A DNA stretch of 64,000 nt from Dipteris shenzhenensis (taxonomy: Eukaryota > Polypodiophyta > Polypodiopsida > Gleicheniales), in assembly GCA_047967505.1 (NCBI GenBank), contig CM106539.1; one strand, written 5' to 3'. A program made the position numbers and the translations under genes. The notes under the pieces were generated by a model. The model saw only the letters and a program-made list of their open reading frames with translations, was not told the DNA's origin and did not search any database. This document shows positions 1 to 12,595 of the stretch, one piece after another. Every line of letters begins with the position of its first letter. The stretch's first letter is position 1.

Positions 1-2320
1 AGGTTTAGTTTATAAAAAAAAATTTGTTTTCTTGGTTCTGAGGGGGGCTGCCCGACGGCGGTGCCCTGGGGGGCTGCCCGAGGTGGCACGGGGGTGAGCG
101 GGGGGAGGGCGGGGGTGCGGCGGGGGAGGGCGAGGGGGGTGGCGGGGGAGAGCGAGGGTGGCGCGGGGGGTTTGTGAGCGGCGCGGGGGCGGGGTCGGGG
201 GGTTGTGAGTGGCGCGGGGGTGACGACGGGGGGGCGGCGCTGCGTGCGCTGCCGCGGGGGCGGGGCGGGGTGTAGCGGGGGGCGAGAGAGGAGAGGGGGC
301 GGGGGGGGGCGGGGCGCGGGGCGGTGAGCGGGGGGCGAGAGAGGAGTGGGGGCGGGGGGGGCGGGGTGCGGGGCGGTGAGCGGGGCAGGGAGCGGGGTAG
401 CGGGTGGTGGGCGGGGCGGGGCACGTAGAGGCGGCGCGGGGGCGGCGCGGGGCGCACAGGGGCGGCGGCGGGCGGGGCGGGTTGGGGGCGGGCGGGGTGC
501 GCGGGACGGCGGGCGGGCGGGGTGCGCGGGGCGGCGGCGCTGCGTGCACCGCCGCGGGGCGGGGGGTGGGGGTTAGAGAGAGGGGGCGGGGGTTTACAGA
601 GAGGGGGGGGTAAGGGGGAGGGGGTAAGGGGGAGAGAGAGGAGAGGGGGGGCGGGGGGGGTGTAGGGGTCGAGCGTAAGGGGGGAGAGAATGAGGGGGAG
701 AGAGAGAGGGGGTGGGGGAGAGAACGAGGGGGAGAGAGGAGAGAGTTAGAGAGAGAGGGGGTGGGAGAGAGAACGAGGGGGAGAGAGAGGAGAGAGTGAG
801 GGGGGTAGGTGGAGAGAGAAAAGAGAGAGAGAGAGGGGAAAAAGGGGAGAGAGGAGAGAGAAAGGAGAGAGAAGGGGGGAAGGGGGAGAGAGGAGAGAGA
901 GATGAAGGGGGAGGGGGAGGGGGGAGGTGGTGGTGGAGGGGGAGGGGGAGAGGGGGAGGTGGTGGTGGAGGGGGAGGGGGAGAGGGGGAGGTGGAGATGG
1001 AGGGGGAGGAGGAGGGGGAGATGAAGGGGGAGGTGAGGGGGAGGGGGAGAGGGGGAGGGGGAGATGAAGGGGGAGGTGAGGGGGAGGGGGAGAGGGGGAG
1101 GTGGAGATGGAGGGGGAGGGGGAGGGGGAGGGGGGAGGTGGAGATGAAGGGGGAGGTGAGGGGGAGGGGGAGAGGGGGAGGTGGAGATGGAGGGGGAGGG
1201 GGAGGGGGAGGGGGGAGGTGGAGATGGAGAGGGAGGGGGAGATGGAGGGGGGAGGGGGAGGTGGAGGTGGAGAGGGGGGAAGAGATGGAGGGGGGAGGGG
1301 GAGATGAAGGGGGAGGTGGTGGTGGAGGGGGAGGGGGAGGTGGGGATGGAGGGGGAGGGGGAGGGGGAGGGGGGAGGGGGAGATGGAGAGGGAGGGGGAG
1401 ATGGAGGGGGGAGGGGGGAGGGGGAGGGGGAGATGAAGGGGGAGGGGGGAGGTGGTGGTGAAGGGGGAGGGGGAAGGAGGAGGTGGAGGTGGAGGGAGAG
1501 GGGGAGATGGAGATGGAGGGGGAGGGGGGAGGTGGTGGTGAAGGGGGAGGGGGAAGGGGTAGGTGGAGGTGGAGGGAGAGGGGGAGATGGAGATGGAGGG
1601 GGAGGGGGGAGGTGGTGGTGAAGGGGGAGGGGGAAGGGGAGGTGGAGGTGGAGGTGGAGGGAGAGGGGGAGATGGAGATGGAGGGGGGGGGGGAGATGGT
1701 GGTGAAGATGGAGGGGGAGGGGGGAAGAAAGAGATGTAACGGGATTGTCGCGGAACAATGGACGGTGGGTGGAAGGCTAGGTCATCGCTGCGAGAAGGGC
1801 TCGATGTCACTTACATTGGCGAGGATAGGAGTAAGGGGGCGGTCGATGGAGAGGGAGGAGTGTCTTGCGTGGGGCTCGGAAGGAGGAAGAGAATGGAGGC
1901 AAAAAGTGAAAGATGAAGAATGAGGGGGGGTGGAGTAGGTTTTTATAGGTTTGGATTTTAGGTTTAGGGTTTAGGTTTAGGGTTTAACCCTAAACTCTTC
2001 CCGAGCCATAACTCTTTATGGAGAGCTCGGTTTGCCTTTCTGTAAAAAGGTAAAATGATCGTAATTGAAAGCTCTACGCAACCGTGTCCACTACCTAGAC
2101 TAATTGTAATTGTACATCATGTGGCTTTTATTTAAGAAATTAAGAAAATTTCTTAAGGTAGTAACCCAAAGTGGATGTTTGGGGTTGATATGTTTGGCTA
2201 GATTTGGAAAAAAAAAAATTTACTCTCCTTGCCCGTGAGTGGTATGTGCGTGAAAGTTTGAAGTAGTGACTTGTTTTACACCTACCTACGCATGTTTACT
2301 CGCTACTTGAGACGCTAGTC

Positions 2321-2338
2321 TCCCCGGCAACGGCGCCA
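2321..2338 (-). other. Primer-binding site, tRNA-Asp type
   Basis: On the minus strand it reads TGGCGCCGTTGCCGGGGA, two bases inside the LTR. That is complementary to the 3' end of plant tRNA-Asp including CCA, and is common in Athila/Tat-type plant gypsy elements. It is a perfect copy; the complete element has one change. Confidence 0.9.
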
Positions 2339-2560
2339 AATGTTGGCTCTTTCCTACCGCTTTCGTAGGAAGAGCTGGGTATTCTATGTTACAGGGTTCC
2401 GAGGCTTTTTGTCACCTACAGATATATTGGGATTGTCGTTGTAGTATATGTGTAGCTTAGGACCTCGAGTCGTGTTCCGGTGAGAGACGTAGGCTTAAGT
2501 GTGGTGAGTAAACATAATGCAAGCATGTGTGAAAGGCACGTAAACCATTGTTGTTGGGGT

Positions 2561-2582
2561 AATGAAGGCTTTCGCCTTCATT
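2561..2582 (-). other. Conserved LTR hairpin with GAAA loop (left copy)
   Basis: Nine-base arms AATGAAGGC / GCCTTCATT flank GAAA on the minus (element sense) strand. The same hairpin occurs at 25920-25941 and 37184-37205. Confidence 0.75.
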
Positions 2583-3223
2583 GGGGGTTGTAGGGTTTAG
2601 GAGGAGTTTAAGGGTTCAGAAGGAGGTTCCAGGGTTTAGAAAGAGTTCAAGGGTTCAGAAGGAGGATCCAGGGTGTAGAAAGAGTTCAGGGTTAGAAAGA
2701 GTTCCAGGGTTTAGAAGGAGGTTCCAAGGTTTAGAAGGAGTCCAGGGTTAGAAGGAGTTCCAGGGTTTAGAAGGAGGTTCCAAGGTTTAGAAGGAGTCCA
2801 GGGTTAGAAGGAGGGTCCAAGGTTCAGAGTAGAGTACATGGTGGAGAACTCGTCTCCCTCGTAGATCATGGAGTTTAAGGGTTTAGGAAAGCATAGGAGT
2901 GGGAGAGGAAGAAGGTGTACGAGCATGGGTGAAAGAAGAGGAGGAGGAAGGGGGAGGAGAGAGGAGGAGGAGGAGGAGGGAGGAGGAGGAGGAGGAGGAG
3001 GAGGGAGGAGGGAGGAGGAGGAGGAGGAGGAAGGAGGAGGAGGGAGGAGGAGAGGGAGAGGGTGGGTTGTAGGGTTGGAGGAGAGGGGAGAAGGGTTGCA
3101 AGGTTAGGACATGCTTTTGGACGTGCAGTGCAAGGAAGCATGGACACTTGAGACAAATGCTTGGAATACCAATGTAGACTCAACACAATGCCCCAAGAGT
3201 GTGGGCTTCATTCCATTATGGGG

Positions 3224-3231
3224 TATTTATA
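3224..3231 (-). promoter_or_regulatory. TATA box of left gypsy LTR
   Basis: TATAAATA on the minus strand, followed by CCCCATAATGGAATGAAG, exactly as in the other two LTRs. It is the likely U3 core promoter of the element. Confidence 0.7.
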
Positions 3232-3558
3232 CAAGTTGGAGAGCTTCTCTCCCTGCATGTAACACAAAGTCGTATCACAAAGTTGTTACACAAAGTTGTG
3301 TCACAAAGTCGTAACACATTCTCTCTCTACATGTAGAAGTTGTAACACAAAGTGGTAACACAAAGTTGTTACACAAAGTTGTAGCACAAAGTTGTTACAC
3401 AAAGTTGTAACACAAAGTTGTAACACAAAGTTGTGTCACAAAGTTGTAACATAAAGTTGTGTCTAGAAGTTGTAACACAAAGTTGTAACACAAAGTTGTA
3501 TCACAAAGTTGTATCACCTTCTCTTTCTTCATAAGTTCATGTTGGCACAGAGTCAACA

Positions 3559-3622
3559 CTCTAGCACTCACACATAGAAACATAAGGTGTGCCTGAGGCA
3601 TACACCTTGAGATATCCCATCA
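3559..3622 (-). repeat. Copia LTR stub, cut by the gypsy insertion
   Basis: This 64-bp piece is the reverse complement of the first 64 bases of the copia LTR seen at 15207 and 17568 (starting TGATGGGATATC). It stops exactly at the gypsy LTR edge, so the gypsy landed inside an existing copia LTR and the rest lies beyond the window. Its outer edge at 3622 abuts satellite DNA. Confidence 0.9.
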
Positions 3623-6600
3623 CACATCTGCAAAAAAACACGCCCTTAGGTATGTTATCTGACCAAGTACTTATTGGATGGGTGTGCCTCTTTGAGAAAA
3701 TTTCAATACCACCTAGGTTAAGGCGTAGGAAAAGTATTGTTCCCATCGGATATGCTTTGCATGGTCTATCGAGCATTAAATACCATTTTTGCCTTAGTGT
3801 CATGCACATCCGTAAAAAAACACGCTGCTAGGTATGTTATCCGATCAAGTACTTATGCGATGAGAATGCCACTTTGCATGTAATTCAATTCCACCTGGTT
3901 GAAGGTGTGTGCAAAGTATTGTGCCCATCGGATATGCTTTGCATTGTGGATCAAGCATAAAACACCGTTTTTGCCTTAGTGTCATGCACAACCATATAAA
4001 AACACAGCCCTAGGTGTGTTATTCAAACAAGTACTTATCGGATGGGGGCTCCACTTTGCACGCAAGACCGTTTCAGCTACGTTGAGGTGGGTGCAAAGTA
4101 TTGTCACCATCGGATATGCTTTGCATGGTCGATCACGCATTATACACCATTTTTTCCCGAGTGATATGCACATACGCAAAAAAACACGCCCTTAGGTGTG
4201 TTATCTGACCAAGTACTTATCGGATGGGTGTGCCTCTTGAGAAAATTCCAATACCACCTAGGTTGAGGCATACAAAAAGTGTTGTGCCCATCGGATATCC
4301 TTTACATGCTCGATCGAGCAATAAATACTATTTTTGCTCTAGTGTCATGCACATCCGTAAAAAAACACGCTGCTAGGTATGTTATCCGATCAAGCACTTA
4401 TGGGATGGGAGTGCCACTTTGCATGTAAGTCAATTCCACCTAGTTGAAGGTGTGTGCAAAGTATTGTGCCCATCGGATATGCTTTGCATTGTCGATCAAG
4501 CATAAAACAACGCTTTTGCCTTAGTCTCATGCACAACCATGAAAAAACACGGTCCTAGGTGTGTTAATCAAACAAGTACTTATTGGATGGGGGCTCCACT
4601 TTGCACGTAAGTTTGTTTCACCTACGTTGAGGTGCGTGCAAAGTATTGTCACCATCGGATATGATTTGCATCGTCGATCACGCATTATACACCGTTTTTT
4701 CCCTAGTGATATGCACATCCGCAAAAAAACATGCCCTTAGGTGTGTTATCTGACCAAGTACTTATCGGATGGGTGTGCCTCTTTGAGAACATTTCAATAC
4801 CAGCTAGGTTGCAATGTAGGAAAAGTATTGTGCCCATCGGATATCCTTTGCATGGTCGATCGAGCATTAAATACTATTTTTGCTCAAGTGTCATGCACAT
4901 CCGCCGTAAAAAAAACACGCTGCTAGGTATGTTATTCGATCAAGCACTTATGGGATGGGTGTGCCACTTTGCATGTAAGTCAATTCCACCTAGTTGAAGG
5001 TGTGTGCATAGTATTGTGCCCATCAGATATGCTTTGCATTGTCGATCAAGCATAAAACACCGTTTTTGCCTTAGTATCATGCACAACCATGAAAAAACAT
5101 GGTCCTAAGTCTGTTAATCAAACAAGTACTTATCGGATGGGGGATCCAGTTTGCACGCAAGTCCGTTTCAACTAGGTTGAGATGTGTGCAAAGTATTGTC
5201 ACCATCGGATATGCTCTGCATGGTCGATTATGCATTATACAACGTTTTTCCCGTGGTGATATGCACATCCGCAAAAAAACATGCCCTTAGGTATGTTGTT
5301 TGACCAGGTACTTCTCCGATGGGTGTGCCTCTTTGAGAACATTTCAATACCACCTAGGTTAAGGTGTAGGAAAAGTATTGTGCCCATCGGATATGCTTTG
5401 CATGGTCGATCGAGCATTAAATACCATTTTTGCCTTAGTGTCATGCACATCCGTAAAAAAACACGCTGCTAGGTGTGCTATCCGATCAAGTACTTATGCG
5501 ATGGGAATGCCACTTTGCATGTAAGTAAATTCCACCTATTTTAAGGTGTGTGCAAAGTATTGTGCCCATCGGATATGCTTTGCATTGTCGATCAAGCATA
5601 AAACACCGTTTTTGCCTTAGTGTCATGCACAACCATATAAAAACACGGCCGTAGGTGTGTTATTCAAGTAAGTACTTATCAGATGGGGGCTCCACTTTGC
5701 ACGTAAGTCCGTTTCAACTACGTTGAGGTGCGTGCGAAGTATCGTCACCATCGGATATGCTTTGCATGGTCGATCATGCATTATACACCATTTTTTTCCT
5801 AGTGATATGGACATCCACAAAAAAACACGCCCTTAGGTGTGTTATCTGACCAGCTACTTATCGGATGGGTGTGCCTCTTTGAGAAAATTTCAATACCACC
5901 TAGGTTGGGGCATGCGAAAAGTGTTGTGCCCATCGGATATCCTTTGCATGGTCAATCGAGCATTAAATACTATTTTTGATCTAGTGTCATGCACATCCGT
6001 AAAAAAACACGCTGCTAGGTATGTTATCCGATCAAGCACTTATGGGATGGGCGTGCCACTTTGCATGTAAGTCAATTCCACCTAGCTGAAGGTATGTGCA
6101 AAGTATTGTGCCCATCGGATATGCTTTGCATTGTCGATCAAGCATAAAACATCGTTTTTACCTTAGTGTCATGCACAACCATGAAAAAACATGGTCCTAG
6201 GTGTGTTAATCAAACAAGTACTTATCGGATGGGGGCTCCACTTTGCACACAAGTCCATTTCAACTACCTTGAGGTGCTTGCAAAGTATTTTCACCATCGG
6301 ATATGCTTTGCATGGTCGATCATGCATTATACACCATTTTTTCTCTAGTGATACGCACATCCGCAAAAAAACACACCCTTAGGTGTGTTATCTGACCAAG
6401 TACTTATCGGATTGGTGTGCCTCTTTGAGCACATTTCAATACCACCTAGGTTGAGGTGTACAAAAAGTGTTGTGCCCTTTGGATATCCTTTGCATGGTCG
6501 ATCGACCATTAAATACTATTTTCCCTCTAGTGTCATGCACATCCGTAAAAAAACAAGCTGCTAGTTATGTTATCCGATCAAGCACTTATGGGATGGGAGT

Positions 6601-8160
6601 GCCACTTTGCATGTAAGTCAATTTCACCTAGTTGAAGGTGTGTGCAAAGTATTGTGCCCATCGAAGATGCTTTGCATTGTCGATCAAGCATAAAACAACG
6701 TTTTTGCCTTATTGTCATGCACAACCATGAAAAAACACGGTCTTAGGTGTGTTAATTAAACAAGTACTTATCAGATGGGGGCTCCACTTTGCACGCAAGT
6801 TCATTTCAACTACTTTGAGGTGCGTGCAAAGTATTCGATGATATGATTTTCATGTTCGATCACGCATTATATACCGTTTTTTCCCTAGTGATATGCACAT
6901 CCGTAAAAAAACACGCCCTTAGGTCTGTTATCTGACCAAGTACTTATCAGATGGGTGTGCCTCTTTGAGAACATTTCAATACCACCTAGGTTGCAGGGTA
7001 GGAAAAGTATTGTGCCCATCGGATATCCTTTGCATGGTCGATCGATCATTAAATACTATTTTTGCTCTAGTGTCATGCACATCCGTAAAAAAAACACGCT
7101 GCTAGGTATGTTATTTGATCAAGCACTTATGGGATGGGTGTGCCACTTTGCATGTAAGTTAATTCCACCTAGTTGAAGGTGTGTGCAAAGTATTGTGCCC
7201 ATCGGATATGCTATGCATTGTCGATCAAGCATAAAATACCGTTTTTGCCTTAGTGTAATGCACAACCATGAAAAAACGCAGTCTTAAGTGGGTTAATCAA
7301 ACAAGTACTTATCGGATGGGGGCTCTGATTTGTACGCAAGTCCGTTTCAACTAGGTTGAGATGCGTGCAAAGTATTGTCACCATCGGATATGCTCTGCAT
7401 GGTCGATTACGCATTATACAACGTTTTTCCCATAGTGATATGCACATCCGCAAAGAAACATGCCCTTAGGTATGTTATCTGACCAAGTACTTATCGGATG
7501 GGTGTGCCTCTTTGAGAACATTTCAATACCCTAGGTTAAGGTGTAGGAAAGGTATTGTGCCCATCGGATATGCTTTGCATGGTCGATCGAGCATTAAATA
7601 CCATTTTTGCCTTAGTGTCATGCACATCCGTAAAAAAAAACGCTGCTAGGTGTGTTATCCGATCAAGTACTTATGCGATGGGAATGCCACTTTGCATGTA
7701 AGTCAATTCCACCTATTTGAAGGTGTGTGAAAAGTATTGTGCCCATCGGATATGCTTTTCATTGTCGATCAAGCATAAAACACCGTTTATGCCTTAGTGT
7801 CATGCACAACCATATAAAAACACGGTCGTAGGTGTGTTATTCAAACAAGTACTTATCGGATGGGGGCTCCACCTTGCACGCAAGTCCGTTTCAAGTGCAT
7901 TGAGGTGCGTGCAAAGTATTGTCACCATCGGATATGCTTTGCATGGTCGATCATGCATTATACACCATTTTTTCCCGAGTGATATGCACATCCGCAAAAA
8001 AACACGCCCTTAGGTGTGTTATCTAACCAAGTACTTATCGGATGGGTGTGCCTCTTTGAGAACATTCCAATACCACCTAGGTTGAGGTGTACAAATAGTG
8101 TTGTGCCCATCGGATATCCTTTGCATGCTCGATCGAGCAATAAATACTATTTTTGCTCTA
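3623..8160 (+). repeat. Satellite array 1, left block: ~182-bp monomer in a ~546-bp trimer
   Basis: Monomers of about 182 bp alternate in strict order. Type A has CTGACCAAGTACTT and CCTCTTTGAGAA. Type B has CGATCAAG and GCCACTTTGCATGTAAGT. Type C has CAAACAAGTACTT and GGGGGCTCCACTTTGCACG. The A marker GACC (AACC at the last) recurs at 3661, 4207, 4752, 5302, 5848, 6393, 6933, 7481 and 8025, so the trimer is about 540-550 bp. All monomers share CATCGGATATGCTTTGCAT, a run of A near the end and TAGGTRTGTTAT. The 60-100 residue open frames on both strands are by-products of the repeat. Monomer length and homogeneity resemble plant centromeric or pericentromeric satellites; that role is inferred. 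Confidence 0.95.
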
Positions 8161-8213
8161 GACTGGATCCCCCATCCGATAAGTACTTCTTTGATTAACA
8201 GACTTAGGACCAT
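8161..8213 (-). repeat. Inverted satellite piece (type C)
   Basis: A 53-bp piece of a type C monomer in reverse orientation starts where a type A monomer is cut after GCTCTAG. It is the left edge of an inverted block inside array 1. Confidence 0.85.
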
Positions 8214-8682
8214 GTTTTATCTTTTCCCCAAAGACTTGTGAAGAAATAGGGGTGATTAGGATAAGCACTTTTTGTCCATATAATTTGTTTGCATTCCCAA
8301 GAGAGTTAGTGCTAATATGAATTCTTGATTTTCTTTCCTTGACTAATGTGATCGATTTGTAGCATTTGGGCCAAATTGACCAGTAAATATTTGTTCGATT
8401 CCTCTTGACTGTAATACTTTTGAAACTCCAAGGATCCAGTTTTAAAAAAAAAGAGAGTTTATATTAAGGGGGCTGGTCAGACCCAGAAAAGACAAAATTC
8501 AAAACTTTGCCGAATTAAGTGCGCCACGTGCCCTCAGCCCACGCTGTAAACATAAAAAGAAAGCTAGACTAAAACCTAATCTAGGAGCTCCTCAAAATCA
8601 GGTTCTTGCTAATCACAGGCCCTCAAAGTCAACACCCCACTCAGATCCTTAAGGATCCCTTTGACTTGCTTCAGTATGGAAA
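8214..8682. other. Unique 469-bp insert inside the inverted satellite block
   Basis: Non-satellite sequence without a convincing gene. It has an A-run followed by AGAGAGTTTATATTAAGG near 8440-8470 and a short minus-strand frame crossing into satellite at 8609-8690. No terminal repeats or target duplication are visible. It may be a fragment of an older element or a piece captured during the rearrangement. Confidence 0.6.
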
Positions 8683-9010
8683 TCTCACCATGCAAAGGAT
8701 ATCCGATGGGCACAATACTTTTCCTACATTGCAACCTAGGTGGTATTGAAATGTTCTCAAAGAGGCACACCCATCCGATAAGTACTTGGTCAGATAACAC
8801 ACCTAAGGGCGTGTTTTTTTGCGGATGTGCATATCACTAGGGAAAAAACGGTGTATAATGCGTGATCGACGATGTTTTTCATTGTTTTGCATGACACTAA
8901 GGCAAAAACGGTGTTTTATGCTTGATCGACAATGCAAAGCATATCCGATGGGCACAATACTTTGCACACACCTTCAACTAGGTGGAATTGACTTACATGC
9001 AAAGTGGCAC
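8683..9010 (-). repeat. Inverted satellite block (types A and B)
   Basis: From ACCATGCAAAGGATATCC to the junction at about 9010 the monomers run opposite to both flanks. A shortened junction between two monomers lies near 8871. Forward monomers resume with CGCCCTTAGGTG. Confidence 0.9.
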
Positions 9011-12000
9011 GCCCTTAGGTGTGTTATCTGACCAAGTACTTATCGGATGGGTGTGCCTCTTTGAGAACATTTCAATACCACCTAGGTTGCAATGTAGGAA
9101 AAGTATTGTGCCCATCGGATATCCTTTGCATGGTCGATCGAGCATTAAATACTATTTTTGCTCAAGTGTCATGCACATCCGTAAAAAAAACACGCTGCTA
9201 GGTATGTTATTCGATCAAGCACTTATGGGATGGGTGTGCCACTTTGCATGTAAGTCAATTCCACCTAGTTGAAGGTGTGTGCATAGTATTGTTCCCATCA
9301 GATATGCTTTGCATTGTCGATCAAGCATAAAACACCGTTTTTGCCTTAGTATCATGCACAACCATGAAAAAACATGGTCCTAAGTCTGTTAATCAAACAA
9401 GTACTTATCGGATGGGGGGCTCCAGTTTGCACGCAAGTCCGTTTCAACTAGGTTGAGATGTGTGCAAAGAATTGTCACCATCGGATATGCTCTGCATGGT
9501 CGATTATGCATTATACAACGTTTTTCCCGTGGTGATATGCACATCCACAAAAAACATGCCCTTAGGTATGTTATCTGACCAGGTACTTCTCCGATGGGTG
9601 TGCCTCTTTGAGAACATTTCAATACCACCTAGGTTAAGGTGTAGGAAAAGTATTGTGCCCATCGGATATGCTTTGCATGGTCGATCGAGCATTAAATACC
9701 ATTTTTGCCTTAGTGTCATGCACATCCGTAAAAAAACACGCTGCTAGGTGTGTTATCCGATCAAGTACTTATACGATGGGAATGCCACTTTGCATGTTAG
9801 TCAATTCCACCTATTTGAAGGTGTGTGCAAAGTATTGTTCCCATCGGATATGCTTTGCATTGTCGATCAAGCGTAAAACACCGTTTTTGCCTTAGTGTCA
9901 TGCACAACCATGAAAAAACATGGTCCTAGGTGTGCTAATCAAACAAGTACTTATTGGATGGGGGCTCCACTTTGCACGCAAGTTCGTTTCAACTACTTTG
10001 AGGTGCGTGCAAAGTATTTTCACCATCAGATATGATTTTCATGTTCGATCACGCATTATATAGCGTTTTTTCTCTAGTGATATGCACATCCGCAAAAACA
10101 CACACCCTTAGGTGTGTTATCTTACCAAGTACTTATCGGATGGGTGTGCCTCTTTGAGAACATTTCAATACCACCTAGGTTGAGGCATACAAAAAGTGTT
10201 GTGCCCATCGGATATCCTTTGCATGGTCGATCGAGCATTAAATACTATTTTTCCTCAAGTGTCATGCACATCCGTTAAAAAAACACGCTGCTAGGTATGT
10301 TATTCAATCAAGCACTTATGGGATGGGTGTGCCACTTTGCATGTAAGTCAATTCCACCTAGTTAAAGGCGTGTGCATAGTATTGTGCCCATCAGATATGC
10401 TTTGCATTGTCGATCAAGCATAAAACCCCGTTTTTTCCTTAGTATCATGCACAACCATGAAAAACATGGTCCTAAGTGTGTTAATCAAACAAGTACTTAT
10501 CGGATGGGGGGCTCCAGTTTGCACGCAAGTCCGTTTCAACTAGGTTGAGATGTGTGCAAAGTACTGTCACCATCAGATATGCTCTGCATGTTCGATTATG
10601 CATTATACAATGTTTTTCCCGTGCTGATATGCACATCCGCAAAAAAACATGCCCTTAGGTATGTTATCTGACCAAGTACTTCTCCGATGGGTGTGCCTCT
10701 TTGATAACATTTCAATACCACCTAGGTTAAGGTGTAGGAAAAGTATTGTGCCCATCGGATATGCTTTGCATGGTCGATCGAGCATTAAATACCATTTTTG
10801 CCTTAGTGTCATGCACATCGGTAAAAAAGCACGCTGCTAGGTGTGTTATCCGATCAAGTACTTATGCGATGGGAATGCCACTTTGCATGTAAGTCAATTC
10901 CACTTACTTGAAGGTGTGTGCAAAGTATTGTGCCCATCGGATATGCTTTGCATTGTCAATCAAGCATAAAACACCATTTTTGCCTTAGTGTCATGCACAA
11001 CCATATAAAAACACGGCCGTAGGTGTGTTATTCAAGTAAGTACTTATCGGATGGGGGCTCCACTTTGCACGCAAGTCCGTTTCAACTACGTTGAGGTGCG
11101 TGCAAAGTATCGTCACCATCGGATATGCCTCTTTAAGAACATTTCAATACCACCTAGGTTGAGGCATACAAAAAGTGTTGTGCCCATCGGATATCCTTTG
11201 CATGGTCGATCGAGCATTAAATACTATTTTTGATCTAGTGTCATGCACATCCGTAAAAAAACACATTGCTAGGTATGTTATCCGATCAAGCACTTATGGG
11301 ATGGGCGTGCCACTTTGCATGTAAGTCAATTCCACCTAGTTGAAGGTGTGTGCAAAGTATTATGCCCATCGGATATGCTTTGCATTGTCGATCAAGCATA
11401 AAATACCGTTTTTGCCTTAGTGTCATGCACAACCATGAAAAAACACGGTCCTAGGTGTGTTAATCAAACAAGTACTTATCGGATGGGGGCTCCACTTTGC
11501 ACACAAGTCCATTTCAACTACCTTGAGGTGCTTGCAAAGTATTGTCACCATCGAATATGCTTTGCATGGTCGATCATGCATTATACACCATTTTTTCTCT
11601 AGTGATATGCACATCCGCAAAAAAACACACCCTTGGTGTGTTATCTGACCAAGTACTTATCGGATTGGTGTGCCTCTTTGAGCACATTTCAATACCACCT
11701 AGGTTGAGGTGTACAAAAAGTGTTGTGCCCATTGGATATCCTTTGCATGGTCGACTGACCATTAAATACTATTTTCCCTCTAGTGTCATGCACATCCGTA
11801 AAAAAACACGCTGCTAGTTATGTTATCCGATCAAGAACTTATGGGATGGGAGTGCCACTTTGCATGTAAGTCAATTCCACCTAGTTGAAGGTGTGTGCAA
11901 AGTATTGTGCCCATCGGATATGCTTTGCATTGTGGATCTAGCATAAAACACCGTTTTTGCCTTAGTGTCATGCACAACCATGAAAAAACACGGTCCTAGG

Positions 12001-12595
12001 TGTGTTATTCAATCAAGTACTTATCAGATGGGGGCTCCACTTTGCACGCAAGTCCGTTTCAACTACATTGAGATGCCTGCAAAGTATTTTCACCATCGGA
12101 TTTGGTTTGCATGGTCAATCATGCATTATACACCATTTTCTCTCTAGTGATATGCACATCCATAAAAAAACATGCCCTTAGGTGTGTTATTTGACCAAGT
12201 ACTTATCGGATGGGTGTGCCTCTTTGAGAACATTTCACTACCACCTAGGTTGAGGCATACAAAAAGTGTTGTGCCCATCGGATATCTTTTGCATGGTCGA
12301 TCGAGCATTAAATACTATTTTTGCTCTAGTGTCATGCACATCCGTAAAAAAACACGCTGCTAGGTATGTTATCCAATCAAGCACTTATGGGATGGGAGTG
12401 CCACTTTGCATGTAAGTCAATTCCACCTAGTTGAAGGTGTGTGCAAAGTATTGTGCCCATCGGATATGCTTTGCATTGTCGATCAAGCATAAAACAACAT
12501 TTTTCCCTTGGTGTCATGCACAACCATGAAAAAACATGGTCCTATGTGTGTTACTCAAACAAGTACTTATTGGATGGGGGCTCCACTTTGCACGT
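9011..12595 (+). repeat. Satellite array 1, right block
   Basis: The A-B-C trimer continues, with the A marker at 9030, 9577, 10123 and 10670 (period 546-547), then 11647 and 12193. Near 11128 a type C monomer is joined directly to the middle of a type A monomer (CATCGGATATG then CCTCTTTAAGAAC), a deletion that removed part of one trimer. The array stops inside a type C monomer after CTTTGCACG at about 12595. Confidence 0.94.

Larger units (their letters stand above)
1..3558 (-). mobile_element. Ty3/gypsy element, 5' end only (left copy), truncated by window edge
   Basis: Read on the minus strand this is an LTR (3558 to 2341), a primer-binding site and a long leader, in the same order as the complete element at 24929-37426. 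The leader at 1-2320 matches 26183-28030 of that element in reverse complement: a telomere-like TTTAGGG box around 1950-2000, a purine/pyrimidine tract at about 600-1730 and a GC-rich block at 40-590. Gag-pol would lie left of base 1. The long Gly/Arg/Glu-rich or Pro/Ser/Leu-rich open frames here come from low-complexity sequence and are not genes. The element interrupts a copia LTR at 3559, so it is the younger of the two. Confidence 0.9.
2341..3558 (-). repeat. LTR (5') of the left gypsy copy
   Basis: This 1218-bp LTR begins TGTTG and ends CAACA when read on the minus strand, and it is followed by the primer site. It carries the same internal parts as the two LTRs of the complete copy: short repeats with TTGTGTTACAACT (about 3260-3525), a TATA box, a GGA/TCC tract (2935-3055), a minisatellite with CCCTGGAACTC-like units (2600-2830) and a hairpin. 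The bases after its outer end are CTCTA, the probable 5-bp target duplication; the partner lies outside the window. Confidence 0.92.

Noticed and set aside
10-1923. Long Pro/Ser/Leu/His and Gly/Arg/Glu frames at the left edge
   Set aside because: Translation of the purine/pyrimidine and GC-rich leader of a gypsy element; both strands are open together, which is typical of low-complexity DNA.
1940-2000. Telomeric DNA (TTTAGGG-like repeats; also 26500-26540)
   Set aside because: Only a few degenerate units at the same leader position of both gypsy copies; part of the element, not a chromosome end or an interstitial telomere array.
2321-2338. tRNA gene suggested by the CCCCGGCAACGGCGCCA end
   Set aside because: Only the 18 bases complementary to a tRNA 3' end are present, at a primer site next to an LTR; there is no cloverleaf.
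3589-12363. Many 60-100 residue ORFs on both strands in the satellite (and again at 48.6-57 kb), with similar products
   Set aside because: They recur once per monomer because the 182-bp unit happens to be open in both directions. They end at monomer boundaries, have no promoter context and shift with each indel.
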